64,000 bases of DNA from Gluconacetobacter takamatsuzukensis (GCF_014174275.1 NZ_JABEQK010000003.1:124001-188000), one strand, 5' to 3'. Positions 9,571-19,394 are shown, counted from the stretch's first letter. The notes: generated from the sequence alone by a model not told the origin. Translations and numbers: made by a program.

Positions 9571-10931
9571 TTGCCGCCCCCGATGCCACTGGCCAGGACC
9601 AGATAGAAAACGAACACCCCGTCCAGCACCAGCAGGATCGGCGTGATCTCGCTCCAGCGGCGCGCCGCCAGCGCCAGGCCGGTATAGAGCAGCAGCCCCA
9701 GGGCGAGGCTGACCATGAAATTGCCGGTCATGACCGTGACCAGCACCATCAGCAGCGGCGCCAGCACGCCCGCCACATCGTCCTGCTCCACCCGCGTCAT
9801 GTCGGCCAGCATGCCCAGCCCGACCAGGATCAGCACCGGCGCGGTGGCCACGGCCGGGACGGCGGTAATGACCGGCCACAGGACGGACGACAGCGCGAAC
9901 AGCACGGCCACCGTAACCCCGACCAGCCCCGTCCGCCCCCCGGCCTCGGCACCCACCAGCGATTCGAGATAGGCCGACACGGTGGAGGTGCCGAGGATCG
10001 ACCCCACCACGCTGGCGCTGCCATCGGCGACGAAGGCCGCCCGGCCCAGCACCGGCTGCCCGTCCTCGACCGAGAGCCCGGCCTTGCGCGTCACCGCCAT
10101 CATCGTGCCCGTCGCATCGAAGAAATCGCCGAGGAAGAAATACAGCGCCACCGGCAGCACGAGGCCGAAATGGGTGAGGAACCCGTGGAAGTCGAAGGGA
10201 AACAGCATGTGGACCGGATAATGCGGCCATTCCAGCCACGCGGACGGCCGCGACGTGACCGGATGGCCATCGGCGCCATGGACGAAGCACCCGGCCAGCG
10301 TGACCGCGACGATGCTCACCAGCATGCCGGCCGGCACACGCAGCATCCGCAGCGCCCCGGCCAGGAACAGGCCGCCAATCGCCAGCAGCACCGCCGGATC
10401 ACGCAGCGACCCGAAGGCGAAGCCCTCGGCCCCCTTCACCGCCAGTCCGCCGCTGACCATGCCGATATGCGCGATAAAAGCCCCGATCGCGCAATGGATG
10501 CCGGTGCGCACCGATGCCGGAAAGCCCATCACGATCTTCTGCCGCCAATGCGTCAGCGACAGCGCGACGAAGCACAGCCCCCCGATCAGGACCATGGTGA
10601 AGGCGACGGGCGGCGCAATCCCCATCTGCACCACCACGACCTGCGCGAAGATCAGGTTGCTGCTCATGGCCGGGGCCAGGGCGATGGGCAGGTTGGCCAG
10701 CAGCGCCATCAGCAGCGATCCGAAGACCGAGGCTGCGATGGTCGTCATGATCATGTCGTGCCGGTCCAGCCCCGCCAGGGCCAGGATCGCCGGGTTGACG
10801 ATCATGATATAGGCCATGGCCCCGAAGGTGGTCAGCCCGGCGATCAATTCCCGCGAAAGGGTCGAGCCTCGGCGCGTCACATGGAAAAAACGGTCGATCC
10901 AGCCGGTTGCCCCGGCGCCGTCATGCCTCAC
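9567..10931 (-). CDS. AzgA-type (NCS2) purine permease
   Basis: 454-residue inner-membrane transporter of the nucleobase-cation-symport-2 family, AzgA branch (adenine, guanine, hypoxanthine). It has TLSRELIAGLTTFGAMAYIMIVNP at the N-terminus, as AzgA proteins do, about 12-14 membrane segments, and a FFDATGTMMAVTRKAG motif with the family acidic residue. The substrate-contact helix reads ALAPAMSSN instead of the common ALAPGMGLN, so specificity may differ. The start is GTG, with GAGGGAAGAG upstream. It is first in a run of four genes joined by 4-base overlaps. Confidence 0.82.
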   Translation of the reverse strand: MRHDGAGATGWIDRFFHVTRRGSTLSRELIAGLTTFGAMAYIMIVNPAILALAGLDRHDMIMTTIAASVFGSLLMALLANLPIALAPAMSSNLIFAQVVVVQMGIAPPVAFTMVLIGGLCFVALSLTHWRQKIVMGFPASVRTGIHCAIGAFIAHIGMVSGGLAVKGAEGFAFGSLRDPAVLLAIGGLFLAGALRMLRVPAGMLVSIVAVTLAGCFVHGADGHPVTSRPSAWLEWPHYPVHMLFPFDFHGFLTHFGLVLPVALYFFLGDFFDATGTMMAVTRKAGLSVEDGQPVLGRAAFVADGSASVVGSILGTSTVSAYLESLVGAEAGGRTGLVGVTVAVLFALSSVLWPVITAVPAVATAPVLILVGLGMLADMTRVEQDDVAGVLAPLLMVLVTVMTGNFMVSLALGLLLYTGLALAARRWSEITPILLVLDGVFVFYLVLASGIGGGK

Positions 10932-10998
10932 TGCCAGTCTCTTCCCTCAACAAGGTCGGGGGAATGTCCTACCGCTTCCGATATGATGCAAGAGACCT

Positions 10999-11967
10999 TC
11001 AGCCGAACCTTTCGGCGAAGGCCGCAGCCGCCCCCAGCAGTCCCGGCTGCGGATGCGTGATCAGCTTCACCGGCATCCGCGCCATCATCGATTCGAATCG
11101 CCCCTTGGCCACGAATCGCTCGGCGAACCCCGATCGCGGCAGATGGTCCGCCAGCCGCTGCCCCACCCCGCCGGCGATCACCACGCCATTGGCCCCCTGC
11201 GCCAGGGCCAGGTCGCCCGCAACGCCGCCCAGCGCCAGGCAGAACCGCTCCACCGCCGCCGAGGCCATCGGGTCGCGCCCCTCCAGCCCCAGGGTCCATA
11301 ATTCCTTGTCGTCGTGGATGCGGGCCGGCTGGCCCTCCAGCTCGGCGATGGTCTCGTACAGATTGACCAGCCCAGGGCCCGAGACGATCCGTTCGGCCGA
11401 AACCCGGCGGTAACGCTGTCGCAGCCGCTGGAGAATCCGGTCGTCGACACTGTCCAGCGGCGCGAAATCGACATGCCCGCCCTCGGTCTCGCACACCAGG
11501 CAGCGCCCGTCGCGCCGCACGACATAGGCCGACCCCAGCCCGGTACCGGGGCCGACGATGGTGGTCACGCCATTGGCCGGCAGGTCGCGGTCGGGGCCGC
11601 ACAGATGGCGCAGATGGGTGGCATCGACCTGGGCCACCGCATACCCGACGGCGCCGAAATCGTTGACCAGCACATGCTCGTCCACCCCCAGCTGCGCCCC
11701 GATCTGGGCCGGCCGGATGATCCAGGGGTTGTTCGTCAGCTTCAGGATATCGCCCTGGATCGGACAGGCGACGGCAATGCCGGCGGCACGCGGCAGCGTG
11801 CGCCCGATCTGCCGGCCAAAGGCCTCCCACGCCAGCAGCAGGCTGGCATGTTCGGCGCATTTCAGGGTCAGGGCATCCCCCAGCGCGGCCACCCGCCCCG
11901 CCTCCACCGTAGCAATCGCGAAGCGGGCATGGGTTCCGCCGATATCCACGGCGACGATCTCTTTCAT
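10999..11967 (-). CDS. glk: Glucokinase
   Basis: 322-residue cytosolic glucokinase of the Glk (non-ROK) family, which phosphorylates glucose with ATP. Visible are the N-terminal phosphate-binding motif VAVDIGGTHARFA, the sugar-binding region LTNNPW and NDFGAVGYA, VGPGTGLGSAYV, and ETEGGHVDFAP with the conserved Glu and His. Length matches the family. It lies 67 bases before the purine permease and downstream of a short-chain dehydrogenase, all on the minus strand. Confidence 0.93.
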   Translation of the reverse strand: MKEIVAVDIGGTHARFAIATVEAGRVAALGDALTLKCAEHASLLLAWEAFGRQIGRTLPRAAGIAVACPIQGDILKLTNNPWIIRPAQIGAQLGVDEHVLVNDFGAVGYAVAQVDATHLRHLCGPDRDLPANGVTTIVGPGTGLGSAYVVRRDGRCLVCETEGGHVDFAPLDSVDDRILQRLRQRYRRVSAERIVSGPGLVNLYETIAELEGQPARIHDDKELWTLGLEGRDPMASAAVERFCLALGGVAGDLALAQGANGVVIAGGVGQRLADHLPRSGFAERFVAKGRFESMMARMPVKLITHPQPGLLGAAAAFAERFG

Positions 11968-12019
11968 GTCCAGTCCAGGCTCCCTGCGGTGGCATGCCGG
12001 CGCGCGGCGGCGCCGGGCT

Positions 12020-12835
12020 TCATATCGTCGGGCGCGGCGCCTGTTCCGCCTTCAGGCGCCGCAGCACGAAATCCCGTATCGGACGCGGCAGCACGATGTC
12101 CAGAAGCCGCAGCCCCGCGAAGATCCGGGGGAAGATCAGGTGCGGCCGCTCCTCCTCCACCGCCCGCGCGATCAGGCGCGCGGCCTGGGGCGCGCTTTGC
12201 AGGAACGGCTTGGTGCTGCTGACCCGGCGGCTCATGGGCGTATCGACGAATCCGGGCGAGACCAGCGTCACGCCCACGCCATGCTCCAGCAGGCCGTTGC
12301 GCAGCGCCTCGGCAAAACGCGCCAGACCGGCTTTCGATCCCGAATAGCCGGCCGCGAATGGCAGGGCATGAAAGGCCGCGACCGAGCCCAGCAGCACGAT
12401 ATGCCCGCGCCGCCGCCCCACCATCCGCTCGGCCCCGGCGGTGGCCAGCGCGGCGGGGGTCGCGAAATTCACCAGCCCCAGTTCCAGCACCGTCTCCGCC
12501 CGCTCGGTCAGCGCCGCCTGCTGGCGCATGTCGCCCAGGCCGGCGGCCAGGATCAGCAGGTCGACCGGGTACGCGTCGTCATCGGCGCGAAAGGCCGCGA
12601 TCGCGGCGGCGCCGTCGGCCAGGTTCAGCTCCCGCGTCGCGACGGTGGCGCCCATGGTCCGGCAGTCGCGCGCCACCTGCTCCAGCCGGGCCGGATCGCG
12701 CCCCCACAGGACCAGCCGGCGGCCGGACCGGGCATAGAAACGGGCCAGCTCCGCCCCGATGCCGCTGGAAGCCCCGGTAATCAGGACGGTCGCCGGATCA
12801 AAACGGATTTCGCCATCCTGATGTGTCTTGGCCAT
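12020..12835 (-). CDS. Short-chain dehydrogenase/reductase
   Basis: 271-residue classical SDR. The Rossmann motif TGASSGIGAE is near residue 20. The catalytic Ser is in LLGSVAAFHALPFAAGYSGSKAG, which also gives the Tyr-x3-Lys pair. The following VSPGFVDTPM is typical. A C-terminal extension of about 50 residues with basic patches (RDFVLRRLKAEQ) could touch the membrane. The start at MAKTHQDG was chosen for its AAAGGGG ribosome binding site. Substrate unknown; DltE-like SDRs are the closest general type. Confidence 0.8.
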   Translation of the reverse strand: MAKTHQDGEIRFDPATVLITGASSGIGAELARFYARSGRRLVLWGRDPARLEQVARDCRTMGATVATRELNLADGAAAIAAFRADDDAYPVDLLILAAGLGDMRQQAALTERAETVLELGLVNFATPAALATAGAERMVGRRRGHIVLLGSVAAFHALPFAAGYSGSKAGLARFAEALRNGLLEHGVGVTLVSPGFVDTPMSRRVSSTKPFLQSAPQAARLIARAVEEERPHLIFPRIFAGLRLLDIVLPRPIRDFVLRRLKAEQAPRPTI

Positions 12836-12991
12836 CGGGCCCCTTTCTTTGACTACCAATTCCATGTCATCAGCACAGGCTGGCCTTCGCGGCCACTCCA
12901 CTCAGCCACATGCCTGCCGCCCGGCACGGCCGGCACCCGCCACGGCGGGCGCCCGGTTCCGGCCCCACCGCAGCCAGAAAACGGAACGGTC

Positions 12992-14155
12992 ATGAACGAA
13001 GCGGATCAACTTGTCATCACTCCCATATCCGGCCTTCGTCAGTTGTCGCAGTTCATCCGCCTTCCGCGCCGGCTCTATGCCGGGCTGCCCGGCTATGTGC
13101 CGCCGCTGGACATGGAACAGAAGGATCTGCTCCACCCGCGCAAGAGCGCGTTCTTCGGCCATGGCCGTGCGCAATATTTCCTGGCCACGCGCGGCGGCCG
13201 GCCGGTCGGCCGGATTTCCGCGCAGATCGACGACCTCGCCATCGAGAGACTCGGGGAAAATATTGGCTTTTTCGGGGCGCTGGACGCCATCGACGATGCC
13301 GCCGTCGTCGCGGCCCTGCTGGACGCCGCCTGCGCCTGGCTGCGCGAGCGGGGCATGGTCACCGCCCGCGGCCCCTTCACGCTGAATTCCAACGGCGAAC
13401 TGGGCGTGATGATCGAGGGCCATGACGCCCCGCCGATGATCGCAATGCCCTGGCACCCGCGCTGGCTGCCCCCGCTGATCGAGGCCGCCGGTTTCGCCAA
13501 GGCAATGGATTTCATGGCCTACCAGATGGAAACGGGCCCCCAGGCCGAGCAGAAGCACCTGGTCCCCTCCAGCCTGCGGCTGGGCGAAGGGCGGCTGGGC
13601 AGCGTGACCACGCGCGGCATGCGCAAGGACAGGATGGCCGAGGATGGCGAGATCCTGCGCGGCCTCTACAACGATGCCTGGCGCAACAACTGGGGCTCCC
13701 TGCCCCTGACCCCGGCCGAGATGACGGCGATGGTCGCGCAGATGAAGCCGATCCTGAAACCCGAGCATTTCGTGCTGATCGAGCAGGACGGCGAACCGGT
13801 CGCCGTCGCCCTGGTGGTGCCGAACCTGTACGACGTCGCCGGCGACCTCGGCGGCGCCCCCACGCCGCTGGGATGGATCAAGCTGGCCGCGCGCCTGCTG
13901 CGCCACCAGTTCCATTCCGCGCGTGTCATCCTGCTGGGCGTCAGCTCGAAAATGGAAGGCACGGCGCTGGGCGCCATCCTGCCCGCACTGGCCATTACCG
14001 AACTGATGCGGCGCGGCCATTCCCTGCCCTACCGCATGGTCGAAATGGGCTGGATCGTCGAGAACAACATGCCGATGCGCCGCCTGATCGAGCGCCTGGC
14101 ACCCGAGCCCTGCAAGCGGTACCGCGTTTACGACCGGTCGCTGACGACCAACTAA
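12992..14155 (+). CDS. GNAT-fold protein of unknown substrate
   Basis: 387-residue cytosolic protein, alone on the plus strand between two minus-strand blocks. The N-terminal half (RLPRRLYAGLPGYVPPLDMEQKDLL, then GRAQYFLATRGGRPVGRISAQID) is the start of a GNAT-like domain; a second GNAT-like half follows (LIEQDGEPVAVALVVPNL). Homologues are common in Alphaproteobacteria and are often labelled dATP pyrophosphohydrolase, a name with no visible support in the sequence. Its stop lies 6 bases from the thiL stop (convergent). Confidence 0.7.
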   Translation: MNEADQLVITPISGLRQLSQFIRLPRRLYAGLPGYVPPLDMEQKDLLHPRKSAFFGHGRAQYFLATRGGRPVGRISAQIDDLAIERLGENIGFFGALDAIDDAAVVAALLDAACAWLRERGMVTARGPFTLNSNGELGVMIEGHDAPPMIAMPWHPRWLPPLIEAAGFAKAMDFMAYQMETGPQAEQKHLVPSSLRLGEGRLGSVTTRGMRKDRMAEDGEILRGLYNDAWRNNWGSLPLTPAEMTAMVAQMKPILKPEHFVLIEQDGEPVAVALVVPNLYDVAGDLGGAPTPLGWIKLAARLLRHQFHSARVILLGVSSKMEGTALGAILPALAITELMRRGHSLPYRMVEMGWIVENNMPMRRLIERLAPEPCKRYRVYDRSLTTN

Positions 14156-14161
14156 ACCAGC

Positions 14162-15142
14162 TTAGAGGTGGCTCCAGCCGGCGCGATCCAGCGCCAGCGT
14201 GCCACCTTCCCCGTCGCGCACCTCCACGCCCTGCAGCGCGCGGTCGAAGCGGCCGATCCGCGTGACCGCCACGCCGCCCCGGGCGGCGGCCTGCCGCAGG
14301 GCGGCTTCCTGCTCCGGCGGAACGGCCAGCAGCAATTCATAATCGTCGCCGCCGGTCAGGCAGGTGGCCAGCCAGCCCGGCCCCGCCCGACGCGCGGCAT
14401 CGGACAGGGGCACGCACGACGCGTCGAGCCATGCGCCCAGCCCGCTTTCCCGCGCCAGATGGCCCAGATCCTGTACCAGCCCGTCCGACACATCCATGGC
14501 CGCCGAGGCGATCCCCCCCAGCTCCAGCCCCAGCCGCGGCTCGGGCAGACGGTAGCGGCGCGCCAGAAAGCCCGAGGAATCCGCCAGTTCGCCGCGCAGG
14601 ACCCGGAGCCCCAGCGCCCCGTCGCCGATCGTCCCCGTCACCCAGATATCGTCCCCGTCGCGCGCCCCGCTGCGCCGCAGGGCCCCGCCGGGGCGGACAT
14701 GGCCGAGAATGGTCAGCGACAGCACCAGCGGCCCCGCCGTGGCGGTGGTGTCGCCCCCCAACAGGGTCAGCCCATACCGCGCCTGGTCGTCGCGCAGGCC
14801 CGCCGCAAAGGCAGCGAACCAGTCTTCGTCCCGCGCCTGCGGCCGAGTAAGCGACAGCAGATAGCCCAGCGGGGTGGCATCCATCGCCGCCAGGTCCGAC
14901 AGATTGCAGCGCAGCAGCTTGCGGCCGACCGTGTCGGGCGGATCGTCCGGCAGGAAATGCACCGATTCGACCATCGTATCGACCGCGATCACCAGTTCGC
15001 GGCCCTCCGGCGGATGCACCAGCGCCGCGTCGTCGGTCAGGCCCAGCGCGCCCTCGCCCGCCAGGGCGCGGAAATGCCGCCGGATGAACCGGAATTCCGA
15101 CGGCAGGGGCGTCCCCGCCGGCTCAGGCGCCGTCGGCCCCAT
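14162..15142 (-). CDS. thiL: Thiamine-monophosphate kinase
   Basis: 326-residue cytosolic kinase that makes thiamine diphosphate from thiamine monophosphate and ATP. It shows the ThiL/PurM fold signatures: EFRFIRRHFRALAGEG, LTDDAALV and DTMVESVHFLPD in the N-terminal half, LLGGDTTATAGPLVLSLTILG in the middle, and AMDVSDGLVQDLGHLA and CLTGGDDYELLLAVP in the C-terminal half. The start ATG lies inside the 3' end of nusB (20-base overlap), the usual tight nusB-thiL pairing. Confidence 0.93.
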   Translation of the reverse strand: MGPTAPEPAGTPLPSEFRFIRRHFRALAGEGALGLTDDAALVHPPEGRELVIAVDTMVESVHFLPDDPPDTVGRKLLRCNLSDLAAMDATPLGYLLSLTRPQARDEDWFAAFAAGLRDDQARYGLTLLGGDTTATAGPLVLSLTILGHVRPGGALRRSGARDGDDIWVTGTIGDGALGLRVLRGELADSSGFLARRYRLPEPRLGLELGGIASAAMDVSDGLVQDLGHLARESGLGAWLDASCVPLSDAARRAGPGWLATCLTGGDDYELLLAVPPEQEAALRQAAARGGVAVTRIGRFDRALQGVEVRDGEGGTLALDRAGWSHL

Positions 15143-15722
15143 GCGCTTCCTCGGTCGCTTCCTGGGGCGCTTCGTCGGACACGGCCGCGTCCACGCTCTC
15201 GGCCACAGGGCCCGAAGCCCCTTCCGGCGTGCGCAGCCGGCGCGCCATGGTGTCGAGCACGCCATTGACCATCTTCGGCTCGTCACCCGAGAAGAATCCG
15301 TGGGCGATGTCGAGATATTCGTTGATGACCACCCGCGTCGGCACCCCGCCGACCACCGCCAGCTCGCCGCCGGCCGCCCGCAGCAGGGCCCGCAGCACAG
15401 GGTCCAGCCGCCCGACCGGCCAGGAAGGCGGCAGCACGTCCACGATCAGCGCATCGATCTGCTCGCGCCGGGCCACCGCCGAGCGCGCAACCTGCTCGAA
15501 CAGGCGGATATCGGCCTCGGGCACGCGCCCGTCCTCATATTCGGCGCCGTGGTCGCTGCCCGGCGTCACCACCAGCCGATGGCGCAGAAACTGCTGGATC
15601 ACCGCCTCGGGCGCGTCATCGGCCTGTTCGATCTGGAAAAGGGCCTGCACCACCGCCACGCGCGATGCGGTCCGCGAGCGGGTCCGCGCATGGGTCCTGT
15701 CTTCGTCCTGCGATCCGTTCAT
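15123..15722 (-). CDS. nusB: Transcription antitermination factor NusB
   Basis: 199-residue NusB, an all-helical RNA-binding partner of NusE (S10) in rRNA antitermination. The core runs from TRSRTASRVAVVQALFQIEQ to INEYLDIAHGFFSGDEPKMVNGVLD, the C-terminal signature. An acidic tail of about 30 residues (SVDAAVSDEAPQEATEE) extends beyond the normal NusB end. The start at MNGSQDEDR has a GGAG site. It lies between nrdR (40 bases upstream) and thiL (overlapping). Confidence 0.92.
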   Translation of the reverse strand: MNGSQDEDRTHARTRSRTASRVAVVQALFQIEQADDAPEAVIQQFLRHRLVVTPGSDHGAEYEDGRVPEADIRLFEQVARSAVARREQIDALIVDVLPPSWPVGRLDPVLRALLRAAGGELAVVGGVPTRVVINEYLDIAHGFFSGDEPKMVNGVLDTMARRLRTPEGASGPVAESVDAAVSDEAPQEATEEAHGADGA

Positions 15723-15762
15723 GCGCCTGTCTCCTGCTGCCACGATTCCGCGAGAGGCGGCT

Positions 15763-16302
15763 TCATCGCCTCTTTACGCCGCCAGGTCCATAGCCCCCAT
15801 CCCCGGACGCATCGTCCTTCCGCGCCCCGGCCGCCGCGGCGCGGGCCTCGACCGTTCCGGGGATCGACTCCAGGATCGCCGCGAAATCCTTGGTTTCACG
15901 AAAATCCCAATGCACGCTCGCGAAACGAATATAGGCCACGATATCGACCTCGCGCAGCGTGTCCATCACCAGCTTGCCGATATCGGCCGACGGAATGTCG
16001 GTTTCCCCCGACGCTTCCAGCTTGCGCACCAAGCCGTTGACGATTCGCTCGATCCGCTCGTCGTCCACCGGGCGCTTGCGCAGCGCGATGCGCACCGACC
16101 GCGCCAGCTTGTCGCGCTCGAACGGCACGCGCCGCGCGTCCGCCTTGACGACATACAGGTCCCGAAGCTGCACCCGCTCGATGGTCGTAAAGCGCTGGCC
16201 GCATGACGCACAGATCCGCCGGCGCCGGATTGCCGCCCCGTCTTCATGCGGGCGGCTATCCTTGACCTGGGTATCGTCATGACCACAAAAAGGGCATCTC
16301 AT
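15763..16302 (-). CDS. nrdR: Transcriptional repressor NrdR
   Basis: 179-residue repressor of ribonucleotide reductase genes. It has an N-terminal zinc ribbon ([17 protein letters not shown], with the second pair in CASCGQRF) followed by an ATP-cone domain ([19 protein letters not shown]) that senses ATP/dATP. The C-terminal 30 residues are a low-complexity Ala/Gly/Lys tail. It heads the nrdR-nusB-thiL group. No riboflavin genes lie between nrdR and nusB, although they often do in related bacteria. Confidence 0.95.
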   Translation of the reverse strand: MRCPFCGHDDTQVKDSRPHEDGAAIRRRRICASCGQRFTTIERVQLRDLYVVKADARRVPFERDKLARSVRIALRKRPVDDERIERIVNGLVRKLEASGETDIPSADIGKLVMDTLREVDIVAYIRFASVHWDFRETKDFAAILESIPGTVEARAAAAGARKDDASGDGGYGPGGVKRR

Positions 16303-16403
16303 GCGGCTTCTGTCCTGAACGGCGTATTCCTGAGCGGGGAAATGCGCATGAAATCAACCGGACGCAAGCCCATGTGGACATGCCGGGCGCGCTTTGAGGC
16401 TGT

Positions 16404-16431
16404 TTGTCCTCATCCGGCATCCTGCTATTCT
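16404..16431 (+). promoter_or_regulatory. Possible sigma-70 promoter of the copper-chaperone-like gene
   Basis: TTGTCC and TATTCT separated by 16 bases, each 4 of 6 to consensus, 25 bases before the ATG of the exported PCuAC-like gene and in the nrdR divergent spacer. Judged by eye only. Confidence 0.3.
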
Positions 16432-16455
16432 TCCCGAAAGGAAGCCGAGGAGCCC

Positions 16456-16956
16456 ATGACGCGACACGCGCTGCTGATCGGATTACTGGTCCTCACGAGC
16501 CAGGCGGCCCTCCCGGCCGCCCGGGCCGCGGCCCTTGCGCCCGACGACGACCAGGCCGCCGCCAGCCAGGATATCGATATCCGCGATACCTCGATACAGA
16601 TCCTCCGCCCCGATCGCCGGATCGCGGCGGGCTATTTCACGATCGAGAACCGGGGCAAATCCGTCCATCTGCTGGCCGGCGTCTCGTCGCCCGCCTGCCC
16701 CAGGCTGTTCGCGCATCATACCGAACAGGAAAGCACGGGCGAGACCGCGAACCTGTTCATGCACCTGGCCCTCCCGGCCCAGACCACGCTGGTGTTCCCG
16801 CCGGGCGGCTATCACCTGATCTGCTCGGGCTATGACGACAACCTGCGGCCCGGCCAGCAGATCGTCGTCACCTTCCGCTTCATGGGCGGCGCGACGCGCA
16901 GCGTCCCCTTCGTCGTCCACCCCACGGCCGATACCGGGGACGCTACCACACCGTAG
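16456..16956 (+). CDS. Exported PCuAC-like copper chaperone, degenerate metal motif
   Basis: 166-residue periplasmic protein with a signal peptide ending around PAARAAALA. The fold matches the PCuAC family, which delivers Cu(I) to cytochrome oxidase: AAGYFTIENRGKS, then LPAQTTLVFPPGGYHLICSGY. The normal copper ligands follow H(M)X10MX21HXM. Here there are His87 and His88, Met102 and His120, but the last Met of HXM is Ile122 with Cys123 next to it, and the Met spacing differs. It may bind another metal or bind copper differently. GAGGAG lies before the ATG. It is divergent from nrdR and convergent with glpK. Confidence 0.7.
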   Translation: MTRHALLIGLLVLTSQAALPAARAAALAPDDDQAAASQDIDIRDTSIQILRPDRRIAAGYFTIENRGKSVHLLAGVSSPACPRLFAHHTEQESTGETANLFMHLALPAQTTLVFPPGGYHLICSGYDDNLRPGQQIVVTFRFMGGATRSVPFVVHPTADTGDATTP

Positions 16957-16963
16957 CCCCCCC

Positions 16964-16981
16964 GCCCGACCGCGATCGGGC
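16964..16981. terminator. Hairpin between convergent copper-chaperone-like gene and glpK
   Basis: GCCCGA-CCGCGA-TCGGGC, a perfect 6-bp stem in the 33-base space between the two convergent stops. It may serve both directions; no T-run is visible. Confidence 0.4.
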
Positions 16982-16989
16982 CGCCCGGC

Positions 16990-18483
16990 TCAGGCGGCCT
17001 TCGGGGTCAGCGTCCGGCGCACGGCCTGGCGCCAGCCTTCCAGCATCGTCCGGCGCTGGGCGTCCTCCATGCCGGCCTCGAACACGCGGCCCCGCGACCA
17101 GCGGGCCGCCACGTCGTCCAGGTCGGTCCAGACGCCACAGGCCAGCCCGGCCAGGAACGCCGCCCCCGTGGCCGTGGTCTCCAGATGCGTCGGTCGCTCC
17201 ACGCCGGCCTGCAAGATGTCGGCCAGGAACTGGCAGAACCAGTCATTGGCCGCCATGCCGCCATCCACGCGCAGGGTCGTCACCCGCCCGCCGCCATCCT
17301 GCGCCATCGCATCCATCAGGTCGTAGGTCTGGTAGGCCACCGATTCCAGCGCGGCGCGGGCGATATGCGCCGCCGTGGCGTCCAGCGTCAGGCCGCAGAT
17401 CAGGCCGCGCGCCTCCGGGTCCCAGTGCGGCGCGCCCAGCCCCACGAAGCCCGGCACCATATATACGCCGTGGCTGTGCGGAATGCGCGTCGCCATGTCG
17501 TCGGTCTGCGAGGCATGGGTGATCAGGTGCAGCCCGTCGCGCAGCCATTTGATCGCGGCCCCGGCGACGAAGATCGCGCCCTCCAGCGCATAGGTCGTCC
17601 TGCCGCCGATCCGGTAGCCGATCGTGGTCAGCATCCGGTTCGCCGACGTCACCGGCGCCTCGCCGGTATTCAGCAGCACGAAGCAGCCGGTGCCGTAGGT
17701 CGCCTTGGCCATGCCGGGCGTGAAGCAGGCCTGCCCGACCAGGGCCGCCTGCTGGTCGCCCGCCATGCCCGCCACCGGAATCGCGCGCCCCAGAAGCGCC
17801 GGATCGGTCTCGCCATAGATCTCGCTGTTGCCCCGCACCTCGGGCAGCAGGCTCGCGGGGATATTGAACAGACGCAGCAGATCCTCGTCCCAGCACTGGC
17901 GATGGATGTCGAACAGCAGGGTGCGCGAGGCATTGGTCACGTCGGTGGCATGCACCCGCCCGCCCGTCAGGCGCCACAGCAGAAAACTGTCGATGGTGCC
18001 GAAGGCCAGCCGCCCGGCCTCGGCATCCCGTCGCGCGCCGGCCACATTGTCCAGGATCCACGCCAGCTTGCTGGCCGAGAAATACGGGTCCAGCAGCAGC
18101 CCCGTCCGCTCGCGCACCAGCTCTTCATACCCGTCCTGCCGCATGCGGGCGCATAGCGGGGCGGTGCGCCGATCCTGCCAGACGATGGCGCGATGCACCG
18201 GCTTGCCGGTCGCGCGATCCCACACCACGATCGTCTCGCGCTGGTTGGTGATGCCGATCGCCGCCACGCCATCCCCGCCGCCGCTCTGCTCCAGCGCATC
18301 GCGCGCGGTCGACAGCACGTCGCGCCAGATCTCCTCGGCATCGTGCTCGACCCAGCCATGGTCGGGATAATGCTGCGCGAATTCGGCGCGCGCCGTCGCC
18401 AGGGGCTGCGCGTCCCGGTCGAAGACGATGCTGCGGGTCGAGGTCGTGCCCTGGTCGATCGCCAGGATGGTGTTCTTCTTCAT
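16990..18483 (-). CDS. glpK: Glycerol kinase
   Basis: 497-residue FGGY-family kinase that phosphorylates glycerol entering through GlpF. It has the N-terminal ATP motif [32 protein letters not shown] in the middle and the FGGY signature region with [13 protein letters not shown] near the C-terminus. Length is standard. The start at [10 protein letters not shown] has a strong GGGAGGAACGAGC site, very like the one before glpD, and lies 29 bases after the glpF stop. It is part of the glpD-glpF-glpK group. Confidence 0.97.
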   Translation of the reverse strand: MKKNTILAIDQGTTSTRSIVFDRDAQPLATARAEFAQHYPDHGWVEHDAEEIWRDVLSTARDALEQSGGGDGVAAIGITNQRETIVVWDRATGKPVHRAIVWQDRRTAPLCARMRQDGYEELVRERTGLLLDPYFSASKLAWILDNVAGARRDAEAGRLAFGTIDSFLLWRLTGGRVHATDVTNASRTLLFDIHRQCWDEDLLRLFNIPASLLPEVRGNSEIYGETDPALLGRAIPVAGMAGDQQAALVGQACFTPGMAKATYGTGCFVLLNTGEAPVTSANRMLTTIGYRIGGRTTYALEGAIFVAGAAIKWLRDGLHLITHASQTDDMATRIPHSHGVYMVPGFVGLGAPHWDPEARGLICGLTLDATAAHIARAALESVAYQTYDLMDAMAQDGGGRVTTLRVDGGMAANDWFCQFLADILQAGVERPTHLETTATGAAFLAGLACGVWTDLDDVAARWSRGRVFEAGMEDAQRRTMLEGWRQAVRRTLTPKAA

Positions 18484-18512
18484 GCTCGTTCCTCCCGAGT
18501 CTGCGCTCGATG

Positions 18513-19394
18513 TCATGACTGGCCGGCAATGCGGGCTTCGGCCACCGGGCCGTCGGCCAGGGGGGCATCGGCCAGCAACGGGCCGGGCTCCGCCGCCTGC
18601 CGGTCGCGCAGGCGCGGCATATAGGGGCGCACCAGGTATTCATAGGCACCGGCACCGATCACGCCGCCCGCCAGCGGGCCCGCGATGGGCACCCACCAGT
18701 AATGGCCGGGCGCCGGCAGCGCCGACGGCCCCCAGCCCGCGAAATAACAGAACAGGCGCGGCCCGAAATCGCGTGCCGGGTTGATCGCCCACGCTTCCAG
18801 ATATCCCGCGCACCCGCCGATCGCCGCCACCAGCAGGCCGATGATCAGCGCGCTAGAGTTCGCCTGCGGGGCCTGGGTATTGTATTCGCAGGTCACGGCA
18901 AAGATTCCGAACAGCAGCATCGCCGTCAGGATGGTCTCGTCCATCAGCGCATGCAGCGGCGTCACGAAATCGCCGGGATGGGTAAAGAACACCCCGGCCG
19001 CCCCGCCGTCATTCATCCGGTCCAGATGATGCGCCAGGTTGAAATGATCGATCACCGGCGCATAGAGCGCATAGACGATCGCCGCCCCCGCCATGCCGCC
19101 AAGCACCTGCACGGCGGCATAGGGCACCACCTTGCGCCACGAGAAACCGCGAAACAGTGCCAGCGCCAGCGTGACGGCCGGATTGGCATGGGTGCCCGAG
19201 ACCGCGCCGGTGACATAGATGGCGATGGTCACCCCCAGCCCCCAGACGATGCACACGCCCCAATAGGCGTTGCGATATGGGCTGGGGTCGTACAGCGAAT
19301 ACATCGCGGCCACGGAATCACCGAACAGGATGATGATAAAGACCGCGATGAATTCGGAGATCAGCTCTCCGACAAACTGCTTGTTCCTGGCCAT
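18513..19394 (-). CDS. glpF: Glycerol uptake facilitator (aquaglyceroporin)
   Basis: 293-residue inner-membrane channel of the MIP family with six membrane segments and two half-helices. Both NPA boxes are present: [13 protein letters not shown] (about residues 71-73) and [13 protein letters not shown], where Asp after the second NPAR marks a glycerol-conducting member. The C-terminus extends about 35 residues beyond the last helix. The start at [10 protein letters not shown] was chosen because the region upstream has no membrane character. Lies between glpD and glpK. Confidence 0.95.
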   Translation of the reverse strand: MARNKQFVGELISEFIAVFIIILFGDSVAAMYSLYDPSPYRNAYWGVCIVWGLGVTIAIYVTGAVSGTHANPAVTLALALFRGFSWRKVVPYAAVQVLGGMAGAAIVYALYAPVIDHFNLAHHLDRMNDGGAAGVFFTHPGDFVTPLHALMDETILTAMLLFGIFAVTCEYNTQAPQANSSALIIGLLVAAIGGCAGYLEAWAINPARDFGPRLFCYFAGWGPSALPAPGHYWWVPIAGPLAGGVIGAGAYEYLVRPYMPRLRDRQAAEPGPLLADAPLADGPVAEARIAGQS

